Position numbers and translations under genes: made by a program
Notes under the pieces: generated by a model
What the model was told of the DNA's origin: nothing
The model's database searches: none
What the model saw: only the letters and a program-made list of their open reading frames with translations
NCBI GenBank assembly: GCA_023253575.1
Contig: JALRGB010000283.1
Location: 1 to 7,253 of the forward strand
Source: Verrucomicrobiales bacterium
Lineage (GTDB): Bacteria; Verrucomicrobiota; Verrucomicrobiia; Verrucomicrobiales; V1-33
DNA: 7,253 nucleotides
Direction of reading: 5' to 3'
In this document: piece by piece, positions 1 to 6,765 of the stretch
How the letters are laid out: every line of letters starts with the position of its first letter
How positions within the stretch are numbered: the stretch's first letter is position 1

Positions 1-1
1 T

Positions 2-79
2 TTTTGGGGTTGGGGGTTTGGGGTGAAGGCTAGCGGTCTGGGGTTTGGGGTCGGAGCGATTTCTGGGGAGGTTTTTTGA
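2..79 (+). CDS. Possible 3' end of an upstream gene, overlapping the polymerase start
   Basis: The second reading frame is open from the left edge for 25 codons and ends at a TGA (77-79) that shares its A with the ATG at 79. Such TGATG overlaps are typical of translationally coupled genes. The predicted tail is rich in Gly, Phe, Trp and Val and matches no family I recognise. Frames 1 and 3 close earlier, at 31 and 24. An upstream gene of the ImuA/RecA-like kind would fit the mutasome theme, but nothing in these few codons shows it. The open frame may simply be chance in G/T-rich intergenic DNA. Confidence 0.25.
   Translation, partial: FWGWGFGVKASGLGFGVGAISGEVF
6..50 (+). other. G-tract array upstream of the polymerase gene (quadruplex-prone)
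   Basis: Five runs of four or five G occur at 6-9, 12-16, 20-23, 40-43 and 47-50, mostly separated by T, resembling a telomere-like TTGGGG pattern. The gap between the third and fourth runs is 16 bases, so this is not a canonical short-loop quadruplex, although a long-loop form is possible. It lies on the coding strand, so it would be in the mRNA leader or in an upstream coding tail. Confidence 0.45.
65..71 (+). promoter_or_regulatory. Shine-Dalgarno sequence of the fusion polymerase gene
   Basis: GGGGAGG contains a perfect GGAGG core that ends 7 bases before the ATG at 79. This spacing, together with the TGATG overlap, favours ATG 79 over the adjacent ATG at 82 and the TTG at 76. Confidence 0.65.
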
Positions 80-3000
80 TGATGGGGGGGCGATTTATTG
101 CGCATTTGGATGCGGATGCGTTTTTTGCGTCGGTGGAGCAAGCGTCGGACTGTCGACTGCGTGGGCGTCCGGTGGCGGTGGGCGGGGAGTCTCGTGGAAT
201 CATTGCGTCGGCCTCGTATGAGGCGCGTCGTTATGGGGTATGCACGCCGATGCCGACGGCACGGGCGCGTTTGTTGTGTCCGCGGCTGATTGTTTTGCCT
301 GGGGATTTCGACAAGTACGAGCAATTTTCGCGGTGGATGTTCTCGTATGCGCGTGATTTTACGCCTGATGTGGAGCAAGCGAGCATTGACGAAGGGTATT
401 TTGATTTGAGTGGGTGTCGTCGTCCACCGGCGGAAGTGGCGCGGGAGATTCGGGTGGCGATTGAGCAATCGCTGAAGATTTCCGTGAGTGAGGGGGTAGG
501 CAGCAGTAAGTTTGTGAGTGCGGTGGCGTCGAAGTTGCGCAAGCCGGCGGCTTTTGTGGAGGTGCCTGAGGGGAGGGAGGCGGAGTTTCTGAAGCCGTTG
601 TCGAGCCAGTGGTTACCTGGGGTGGGGCCGCACACGGCAGGGCGTTTGCGGGCGGCTGGGTTGACGAGTATTGGGCAGGTCGCGGCCACGCCGGTGGAGT
701 TATTGGAGCTGGTGTTGGGGCGTGCGGCTTCGGGGGTGCGGCAATTTGCGCGAGGGATTGATGATCGTCCGGTGGTGGCGGTGGCGGGGCCGGCGAAGTC
801 TTATGGCCGGCAGGAGACGTTTGCGCAAGATGTGACGGATGAGGGGTGGCTGGAGGCAGTTTTGCGGCGCATGGCGGACGAGTTGATGGCGGTAGTGCGG
901 GAAGAAGGAAAGGCGGTGCGCACGCTGACGGTGAAAGTCCGTTATAACGACATGGATGAGGATCAACGGAGCGAGACACTGGCGGAGCCGACGGATTTGG
1001 AGACGGATATTTACAGTCGCCTGCCGGTGATGTTGCGCCGGGCGTGGAAGCGGCGGGTTAGTTTGCGTCTGGTGTCGCTGCGTCTCAGCAATGTATATGA
1101 CGAGTGGTGGCGCACGGAGCTGCCTTTGGAGGCGCTGGCGCAGAAGCATGAGCAGGGGCGTCGACTGGCTCTGGTGGTGGATGCTTTGCGTCGCACGCAT
1201 GGTCGGGATGTGATTTTGCGCGGGCATGATCTGCGTTTGCGGGAGGATCCGATTCCGGAGGCGGCCCGCGGTCCGTCGGCGTCGGTGGGTGGGCGTGCGG
1301 GTGGGGTGCGAATGGTTTCGACGGTGAGGCCGGCCCTGCCTCTCAATGTGCGCAGTGTGTATTCATTTCTTGATTCCACGTTGTCGCCGGCGGCGGTGGT
1401 GGCGCTGGCGGTGCGGCATGGACTGCCTGCGGTGGCGTTGACGGATGCGGGAAATCTGCACGGCGCGGTGGAATTTGCGCAGGCGGCCCGCCAAGCTGGG
1501 ATCAAGCCACTGATTGGTGCGGAAGTCCGGATGGAAGGAAAGCCGTTATTATTGTATGCGCAAAATGCGCGTGGTTACAGCCATCTATGCCAGCTTTTAT
1601 CGCGTTCGACGGCGGACGGGGCGGACGGGGTGTTAGTGCGTCGGCCGCGATCGCTGACGTGTGATGAAGTGGCGGTGCATGCGGAAGGGTTGGTGGCGGT
1701 GGGGAGGGATGCGGCGTGGGCGGCGTTTTTCCCTGGGGCTTTTTACCAGGCGGTGACGCGTCGTGGGGAAGTGGACGGTTTGTCTTATCCTGGGGTATTT
1801 GCGCCGCGTGTGCATTATGCCACTCCGGCGGACCGGATGTCGTATGACATTGTGCAATCGATTCGCACGCGGACGCTCTTGGGGCAGGCGCATCCGGAAA
1901 AGACGATGGGTGGGGCGTGTCATTTTCGGGTGCCTGGCAGCGAACCGGCTTGGTGTCGTGATCACCCTGAGTTACTGGATCATACGCATGAGCTGGCGGC
2001 GCGCTGCACGTTTGAGTTTCCTTTTGGGCCTCCGCAATTTCCGGTTTATGTGCCGCCTGGTGGAGAATCGCCGCGCACATTTTTGCGGCAGTGTGTTTTT
2101 CGGGGGCTGCACGATCGTTATGGGGATCGGGCGGCGGCGTTATATTCGCAGGTGGAGGAGGAGTTGGAGATTATTGCTGCGGTTGGATACGAAGCGTATT
2201 TTCTTTTGGTTTGGGACGTGTTGCAGGAGTGTCGTGTTCTGGGTATTGAGTGGATTACGCGTGGCAGCGCGGCGGACTCATTGGTTTGTTATTGTTTGCG
2301 TATTAGTGATGTGTGTCCGGTTCGGTTTGACCTGTATTTCCGGCGATTTTTGAACCGCGAGCGGATGGCGTTGCATAAGTTGCCGGACATAGATGTGGAT
2401 TTTCCGCATGATCGAAAGGACGACGTGGTGGCGTTGATTTTGGCTCGTCATGGGGCGGTTCATGGGGCGGTGGTGGGTGGATTTTCCACGTTTCGGGCTC
2501 GCAGTGCTTTTGCTGAGGTGGCCAAGGTATTGGGGATGGCGGAGCGCGATGTGCGGCGGTTGACGAAGCATTTTCCATGGACTTTTGGGGGTGGGGGATG
2601 GGGTGGGGAGGTGGAGGCGTCGGAGGATGCGGGCACTCGGTTGGCGGCCCGGCTGCAGGGGCGTCCGGAGTGTGTTGATTTGTTGTTGGATGAGGAGCCG
2701 TGTCGAACGGCGCTTCGGATGGCGGCTTTTCTTGATGGGTTGCCGCGTCATCCGAAGATGCACCCGTGCGGGGTGGTGCTTTCGGGTCAGCCGATGCACA
2801 GTCTGACGCCGACGTTTACGGCTGGCAACGGCTGGCCAGTCACGCATTTCGACATGGACGGGGTGGAAGCGGTTGGTTTGGTTAAGCTTGACATTTTGGC
2901 GCAAGGCGGACTGGCGGTGATGCGGGATGCAAGGGCGGCTTTGGCGGCGCGCGGGATCAACGTGGATCTGGCTGCGCTGGAGCCGTGGGAGGATGAGAGA

Positions 3001-4392
3001 GTGTGGGCGATGATTGCTGGAGGTGGCGGGCGGGCGGTGCACCACATTGAATCACCGGCGATGGTCAGCCTTTGCCGCCAGACTTCCGTGCGGGAGATAG
3101 ACGGTCTGATTGCCATTGTGAGCGTCATCCGTCCCGGTGCGGCCAACGAGCAGAAGAAACTTCGGTTTACGCGTCGTTATCAGGGGCTGGAGCCGGTGGT
3201 TTACCCCGATCCATCGCTGGAAAGATGCTTGCGCAGCACGTTTGGTCTGGTGGTATATGAGGAGCACATATTGCAGATTTGCGAGGATTTTGCCGGAGTG
3301 ACGGCGGGCCGGGCCGATGTGTTGCGTCGGGCGTTGGTCAAGCAGAAGCAGGATGTTATTGCTGTGATGCGTGACGAGTTTTTCGTGGCGGCGGCGGCCC
3401 GAGGTCATGGGTCTGGCAAGATTGAAGAAATCTGGGGTTTGGTGACTGGATTTTCCGGTTATGCTTTTTGTCGGGCTCATAGTACGGCCTACGGGGTGGA
3501 GGCGTACCAGGCGGCGTGGCTCAAGTGTTATTATCCTGCTGAATTCATGGCGGCGGTGTTGAGCCATGGGAAGGGGTTTTATGATCCGCTGGTGTATATT
3601 TTGGAGTGTTATCGTTTGGGTTTGAGTCTGTTGCCGCCTTGTGTGAATGATCCAGGGCCGGCATTTTCGGCGCGGGGGACGGCTGTGCGCGTGCCGGCGC
3701 TGCGCACGCGGGGGTTGACTTCCCGGACGGCTGGGGTGTGGCGTTCTACTTTACTGGAGGGCGGAGCGTTTGTTTCTCTGGCGGATTTTTTTCACCGGGT
3801 TGGTCCGCTGGCTAGCGAACTGGAGTCATTGATTCAGGTTGGGGTGTTTGATGGATTTGGGGAGGCTCGAACCGCGCAGTTTTGGCAGGCGCAATTTCTT
3901 TTGCGCACCTATGGGGGTGGCGAGTCGAGGGCGACCGGGCAAGGGTGGTTGCTGCCGCCGCCGGGACTGGAGCAGCTGCCTGTGGTGCCGCTGGAGGAGC
4001 CGACGAGGCATCAGCGTTTGCAGTGGGAGACGGAGGCGCTTGGTTTTGCGGTCAGTGGACATCCCCTTGACTTGTTTCCGGACGTGGCTTGGGAAAGTTA
4101 CTGCCCTGTGGCTCGCCTTGGGGAGTATCCCGGGCAAACTATTGTCGCGTGTGGGCTGATTGTTGAGCAGCGGATTCATCATCAAGTCACGGGAGAGCCG
4201 ATGAAATTTCTCACGCTGGCTGATCGAACCGGACTGATTGAGACCGAGCTCTTTGCTGCGACCTATCGCCGTCATGGTTTGGCGACGGTGCGTTATCCGG
4301 TGCTTGAAGTCACGGCTGTGGTGGAGCCTTATGAGAATGGCCGGGGGTATTCGTTGCGCGTGTTAGAGGCGAGGGCGCCGCGGCAGCGCTGA
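79..4392 (+). CDS. DinB-DnaE fusion: Y-family plus C-family error-prone DNA polymerase
   Basis: One 1437-residue frame encodes two polymerases. Residues 1-386 form a DinB/Pol IV-like Y-family enzyme. HLDADAFF carries catalytic D11 and probable steric gate F16; YEAR (47-50), SIDE with D104/E105, the SKF and SKLRKP segment (143-156), the thumb helix-hairpin-helix LPGVGPHTAGRL (179-190) and a little-finger domain (about 240-345) follow in the usual order. After a linker (387-420), residues 421-1437 form a DnaE polymerase: a degenerate PHP domain (421 to about 640), TRGSAADS (727-734), LPDIDVDF with D772/D774, VKLDIL with D938, SGYAFCRAHSTAYG (1126-1139), a helix-hairpin-helix region (about 1185-1260) and an OB fold (about 1354-1430). 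There is no tau-binding C-terminal domain, as in DnaE2. The likely role is cytosolic translesion synthesis, inserting opposite lesions and extending past them. Each half has normal length and ends at a natural boundary, which argues against an assembly error. Whether the DnaE half belongs to DnaE2 or another DnaE subgroup is uncertain. Confidence 0.93.
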   Translation: MMGGRFIAHLDADAFFASVEQASDCRLRGRPVAVGGESRGIIASASYEARRYGVCTPMPTARARLLCPRLIVLPGDFDKYEQFSRWMFSYARDFTPDVEQASIDEGYFDLSGCRRPPAEVAREIRVAIEQSLKISVSEGVGSSKFVSAVASKLRKPAAFVEVPEGREAEFLKPLSSQWLPGVGPHTAGRLRAAGLTSIGQVAATPVELLELVLGRAASGVRQFARGIDDRPVVAVAGPAKSYGRQETFAQDVTDEGWLEAVLRRMADELMAVVREEGKAVRTLTVKVRYNDMDEDQRSETLAEPTDLETDIYSRLPVMLRRAWKRRVSLRLVSLRLSNVYDEWWRTELPLEALAQKHEQGRRLALVVDALRRTHGRDVILRGHDLRLREDPIPEAARGPSASVGGRAGGVRMVSTVRPALPLNVRSVYSFLDSTLSPAAVVALAVRHGLPAVALTDAGNLHGAVEFAQAARQAGIKPLIGAEVRMEGKPLLLYAQNARGYSHLCQLLSRSTADGADGVLVRRPRSLTCDEVAVHAEGLVAVGRDAAWAAFFPGAFYQAVTRRGEVDGLSYPGVFAPRVHYATPADRMSYDIVQSIRTRTLLGQAHPEKTMGGACHFRVPGSEPAWCRDHPELLDHTHELAARCTFEFPFGPPQFPVYVPPGGESPRTFLRQCVFRGLHDRYGDRAAALYSQVEEELEIIAAVGYEAYFLLVWDVLQECRVLGIEWITRGSAADSLVCYCLRISDVCPVRFDLYFRRFLNRERMALHKLPDIDVDFPHDRKDDVVALILARHGAVHGAVVGGFSTFRARSAFAEVAKVLGMAERDVRRLTKHFPWTFGGGGWGGEVEASEDAGTRLAARLQGRPECVDLLLDEEPCRTALRMAAFLDGLPRHPKMHPCGVVLSGQPMHSLTPTFTAGNGWPVTHFDMDGVEAVGLVKLDILAQGGLAVMRDARAALAARGINVDLAALEPWEDERVWAMIAGGGGRAVHHIESPAMVSLCRQTSVREIDGLIAIVSVIRPGAANEQKKLRFTRRYQGLEPVVYPDPSLERCLRSTFGLVVYEEHILQICEDFAGVTAGRADVLRRALVKQKQDVIAVMRDEFFVAAAARGHGSGKIEEIWGLVTGFSGYAFCRAHSTAYGVEAYQAAWLKCYYPAEFMAAVLSHGKGFYDPLVYILECYRLGLSLLPPCVNDPGPAFSARGTAVRVPALRTRGLTSRTAGVWRSTLLEGGAFVSLADFFHRVGPLASELESLIQVGVFDGFGEARTAQFWQAQFLLRTYGGGESRATGQGWLLPPPGLEQLPVVPLEEPTRHQRLQWETEALGFAVSGHPLDLFPDVAWESYCPVARLGEYPGQTIVACGLIVEQRIHHQVTGEPMKFLTLADRTGLIETELFAATYRRHGLATVRYPVLEVTAVVEPYENGRGYSLRVLEARAPRQR
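1237..1338 (+). other. Inter-polymerase linker with possible internal start
   Basis: Residues 387-420 join the two enzymes and are rich in Gly, Ala, Pro, Arg and Ser, so they are probably disordered. The Y-family half ends just before, with a segment typical of DinB C-termini (THGRDVILRGHDL). The PHP domain begins just after, at PLNVRSVYSF. ATG 1312 (residue 412) lies in frame nine residues before the DnaE homology. Starting there would give a 1026-residue DnaE alone, close to the usual DnaE2 length. There is no convincing GGAGG ahead of it, only a GGGTGGGG tract. Confidence 0.6.
1287..1306 (+). other. Canonical G-quadruplex motif in the linker
   Basis: Four G runs (1287-1289, 1291-1293, 1299-1301, 1303-1306) are separated by loops of 1, 5 and 1 bases on the coding strand. 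The motif ends five bases before the in-frame ATG at 1312. It encodes the Gly-rich part of the linker, so it may only be a by-product of Gly codons. The motif itself is plain in the sequence; any function is inference. Confidence 0.6.
2587..2608 (+). other. Strong G-quadruplex motif within the DnaE half
   Basis: Runs of 5, 5, 4 and 4 G (2587-2591, 2593-2597, 2600-2603, 2605-2608) are separated by loops of 1, 2 and 1 bases. This would allow a four-layer quadruplex on the non-template strand and in the mRNA. It encodes a glycine-rich loop (FGGGGWGGE, residues 836-844) between the DnaE catalytic motifs around D774 and D938. Confidence 0.75.
3940..3954 (+). other. Candidate beta-clamp-binding motif QGWLL (residues 1288-1292)
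   Basis: The pentapeptide QGWLL lies between the helix-hairpin-helix region and the OB fold, about where E. coli DnaE carries its clamp motif QADMF. It fits a loose QxxL-hydrophobic pattern. No comparable motif is evident at the end of the Y-family half, where stand-alone Pol IV often has one, so the fusion may use a single clamp contact. This assignment is by position and pattern only. Confidence 0.35.
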
Positions 4393-4418
4393 CGGGCGTG
4401 GTGACTCTGGAGGCGTCG

Positions 4419-4457
4419 ATGTCCGGTTATCTGATGTGTCTTGGATGCATGATGTGA
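4419..4457 (+). CDS. Doubtful 12-codon ORF upstream of cstA
   Basis: An ATG at 4419 follows a GGAGG (4409-4413) by five bases and opens a 12-residue frame, MSGYLMCLGCMM, ending at TGA 4455-4457. It ends 69 bases before the preferred cstA start. The only support is the good ribosome site. It contains no run of one amino acid that would suggest attenuation, and I know of no such leader for cstA. It could equally be chance. Confidence 0.15.
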   Translation: MSGYLMCLGCMM

Positions 4458-4526
4458 TTGCGCTGAGGCGGCGGCGATGTTCAAATGCGCGGCCGATCAG
4501 TTGTTTCGACCATCTTGTACTTTGTC

Positions 4527-6557
4527 ATGAACACATTTTTGCGTTTTCTTTTGTGGGGGTCCATTGCGTTGCTTGGGGCGGGGGCGGTGGGGGTAGCTGC
4601 CTTTCAGCGGGGTGAGCCGGTGAATGCGTTATGGCTGGTGGTAGCGGGCGGTTGCACCTTTGCCGTGAGCTATCGTTTTTATTCGGCTTGGCTGATGGCC
4701 AAAGTTTTGACGGTGAATGAACGTCGGGCTCCGCCAGCGGTGACGCATGCAGATGGCAAGGATTTTGTACCGACCAACAAGTGGGTGGTTTTTGGCCATC
4801 ATTTTGCGGCTATTGCCGGACCGGGGCCGTTGGTTGGGCCTGTGTTGGCGGCGCAATTTGGGTATTTACCGGGTGTTTTATGGATTTTGATTGGAGCGAC
4901 CTTGGGCGGTGGGGTTCATGATGCGGTGGTACTTTTTGCGTCTATTCGTCGCGGCGGGAAGTCGCTGGGTCAGATGATCAAAGAAGAATTGAACGTGTTT
5001 GTCGGTGTGGTGGCGATGGTGAGTCTGCTTGCGATCATGGTTATCTTGTTGGCGGTCTTGGGCTTGGTGGTGGTTAAGGCTCTGGCGGAAAGCCCGTGGG
5101 GGCTTTTTACGATTGCCTGCACTATTCCGTTGGCGATGGTGATGGGACTGGCGCTCAAGTCGGGTCGTCTGGGAGTCGGGGTGGTGTCTGCTTTCGGGGT
5201 GGTTGGTTTATTGTTGGCGGTTTTGGGTGGCAAATTTCTTTCGCCGGGCATGAAGGAGATGCTGACGTGGTCGGAGCCGGGGCTGGCGTGGGCCATCATG
5301 GGTTACGGTTTTGCGGCCTCGGTATTGCCGGTCTGGTTGTTGCTGGCGCCGCGCGACTATCTGAGTACTTTTATGAAGTTGGGCACGGTGGTTTTACTGG
5401 GGGTTTTTATTGTGGTGGTGGCGCCACCGCTGCGGATGCCAGCTGTGACGCAATTCGTTGATGGTTCGGGCTGGGTGGTGCCTGGACCCGTATTTCCGTT
5501 TGTTTTCATCACTATTGCTTGTGGGGCGGTGTCGGGCTTTCACTCATTAATTTCCAGTGGGACGACGCCGAAATTGCTCCAGCGTGAGTCATCGATTCGG
5601 CTGGTTGGGTATGGGGCGATGGTGACGGAAATGATGGTGGCCTTGATGGCCATTATTGCCGCGTGTGCGCTGGAGCCGGGCCAATATTTTGCGATCAACA
5701 CGCCCCCGGTTCCGACGGTGGAGGCGGCTTTGGCCAAAATCAATGCGGCGGGCTTTCCGGTGACTTTGGTTGAAATGGAGCAACTCGCTCGTGATCTGGG
5801 TGAACCGACTCTAATTGGCAAGACGGGGGGAGCGCCGACATTTGCCGTGGGCATGGCTCACATGTTTGCCAAAGTGATTCCGGGCACCGGGATGCTGAGC
5901 CTCTGGTATCATTTTGCGATTATGTTTGAGGCGCTTTTTATTCTGACCACGCTGGATGCGGGCACGCGGGTGGGGCGTTTTATTCTGCAGGATCTGTTGG
6001 GATCCGTCTGGAAGCCGTTGGGGCACACGGGTTCGTGGCTGGGCAATGTAACGGCGACGGCCTTATTGGTGGGCGCCTGGGGGTATTTTTTATATCAGGG
6101 GGCGGTCGACAAGGAGGGGATCGCGAAGAGTTTGTGGCCTATTTTTGGCATTGCCAACCAGCTGTTGGCGGTGATTGCCTTCTGTCTTGGGACGACCATC
6201 ATCATCAAGATGGGGCGGGTGCGTCAGGTGTGGGTGACGGTGATGCCGTTGATGTTTTTGGTTGCGGTGACGTTTACGGCGGGGTGGATGAAGTTGTTTT
6301 CGGTGCGGGCTGCGGGCTTTGTGCCTGCATTAGAAAAGCTTGATGCTCAAATTGTTGCTGGTACGGCGCCCGCGACGGCGGCGAGGAGTCTGCTTAATTT
6401 GCGGGTGGACATTGGGATCACGGTGTTTTTTCTGCTGGCGGTGGGGGTGATTGTGGTGGCTTCGGTGGTGGAGTGGGGGCGTTTATTGCGTGGCCGCAAG
6501 CAGTGGGTGCTTCGTGAGAGTGCTTTTGTGGCGCTGGCGGATGGAAAAGAGCGCTGA
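4527..6557 (+). CDS. cstA: CstA-family membrane transporter (carbon starvation protein A)
   Basis: The 676-residue protein belongs to the CstA family, inner-membrane transporters linked to peptide uptake (E. coli CstA) and pyruvate uptake (BtsT/YjiY). Family hallmarks are visible: QRGEPVNALW near the N-terminus (27-36), GHHFAAIAGPGPLVGP (90-105), LPVWLLLAPRDYLSTF (267-282), CGAVSGFHSLISSGTTPK (332-349), TLDAGTR (475-481) and LWPIFGIANQLLA (536-548). Hydrophobic stretches suggest roughly 16 membrane segments. It is slightly shorter than E. coli CstA (about 700 residues). An in-frame ATG at 4485 would add 14 residues, but the E. coli N-terminus aligns with ATG 4527. Neither start has a clear ribosome site. 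A ybdD-like small gene, which follows cstA in E. coli, is not seen downstream. The exact substrate cannot be read from the sequence. Confidence 0.95.
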   Translation: MNTFLRFLLWGSIALLGAGAVGVAAFQRGEPVNALWLVVAGGCTFAVSYRFYSAWLMAKVLTVNERRAPPAVTHADGKDFVPTNKWVVFGHHFAAIAGPGPLVGPVLAAQFGYLPGVLWILIGATLGGGVHDAVVLFASIRRGGKSLGQMIKEELNVFVGVVAMVSLLAIMVILLAVLGLVVVKALAESPWGLFTIACTIPLAMVMGLALKSGRLGVGVVSAFGVVGLLLAVLGGKFLSPGMKEMLTWSEPGLAWAIMGYGFAASVLPVWLLLAPRDYLSTFMKLGTVVLLGVFIVVVAPPLRMPAVTQFVDGSGWVVPGPVFPFVFITIACGAVSGFHSLISSGTTPKLLQRESSIRLVGYGAMVTEMMVALMAIIAACALEPGQYFAINTPPVPTVEAALAKINAAGFPVTLVEMEQLARDLGEPTLIGKTGGAPTFAVGMAHMFAKVIPGTGMLSLWYHFAIMFEALFILTTLDAGTRVGRFILQDLLGSVWKPLGHTGSWLGNVTATALLVGAWGYFLYQGAVDKEGIAKSLWPIFGIANQLLAVIAFCLGTTIIIKMGRVRQVWVTVMPLMFLVAVTFTAGWMKLFSVRAAGFVPALEKLDAQIVAGTAPATAARSLLNLRVDIGITVFFLLAVGVIVVASVVEWGRLLRGRKQWVLRESAFVALADGKER

Positions 6558-6560
6558 AAT

Positions 6561-6585
6561 GGGGGGTGAGAGGGGTGGGCGGGGG
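6561..6585 (+). other. G-quadruplex motif directly after the cstA stop codon
   Basis: G runs at 6561-6566, 6572-6575, 6577-6579 and 6581-6585 are separated by loops of 5, 1 and 1 bases, beginning three bases after the TGA. This is non-coding, so amino-acid constraint does not explain it. It would sit at the start of the cstA 3' untranslated region. There is no T-run or hairpin here, so it is not a classical intrinsic terminator. Confidence 0.65.
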
Positions 6586-6600
6586 TATTTCGGGCGAGAT

Positions 6601-6629
6601 TTGTAAGGGAAATACATGCGCGCTATAGG
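6601..6629 (+). promoter_or_regulatory. Possible sigma70-like promoter for the downstream secreted-protein gene
   Basis: TTGTAA (6601-6606) and TATAGG (6624-6629) are separated by exactly 17 bases, each matching four of six consensus positions. Transcription would begin near 6636 and leave a leader of about 130 bases before the ATG at 6766. The match is weak and overlaps the small ORF at 6616, so only one of the two readings is likely to be true. Confidence 0.3.
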
Positions 6630-6687
6630 AATTTCCTTGAAATGCCCGCAGCCGGCGTTAAAAAGCCCGCCCGGTCCGCAGAAATAA
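6616..6687 (+). CDS. Possible 23-residue small ORF in the gap before the pilus-like gene
   Basis: ATG 6616 follows AAGGG (6605-6609) at a six-base spacing and runs 23 codons to TAA 6685-6687. The peptide (MRAIGISLKCPQPALKSPPG then PQK) is basic and proline-rich in its second half, with no membrane segment and no known family. It may be chance. Confidence 0.2.
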   Translation: MRAIGISLKCPQPALKSPPGPQK

Positions 6688-6765
6688 GGCTTTTACTGAG
6701 TTTTTTTCTGGCCAAGCCCCACGAAAGTGGTCAAGGTCGTCGATCCAACCCCTTAGACACATCAC

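Noticed and set aside
76..78. TTG as the start of the fusion polymerase.
   Set aside because: ATG codons follow immediately at 79 and 82, and ATG 79 has the best spacing from GGAGG and overlaps the upstream TGA.
231..3567. Several long open frames on the minus strand and in other plus frames across the polymerase gene (for example 231-689, 1502-2080 and 2278-3045 on the minus strand).
   Set aside because: They lie wholly inside the strongly supported polymerase frame, have low-complexity Pro/Arg/His/Ser-rich translations and match no family. They are by-products of the G-rich codon pattern.
4458..4486. Possible cstA promoter with TTGCGC and TCAAAT boxes.
   Set aside because: The boxes match only three and four of six consensus positions, which is common by chance.
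4629..6343. Open frames of about 64-121 codons on both strands within cstA.
   Set aside because: They are shadows of the well-conserved CstA frame, with no domain-like sequence or credible ribosome sites.
6605..6638. Imperfect inverted repeat AAGGGAAAT / ATTTCCTT.
   Set aside because: Eight pairs with a bulge and a 17-base loop, no following T-run and no known operator pattern. It also overlaps the promoter candidate.
6660..6707. Rho-independent terminator: AAAAGCC (6661-6667) pairing with GGCTTTT (6688-6694), then seven T.
   Set aside because: The stem has only three G-C pairs and a 20-base loop, and the T-run starts six bases after the stem. This is too weak to call.
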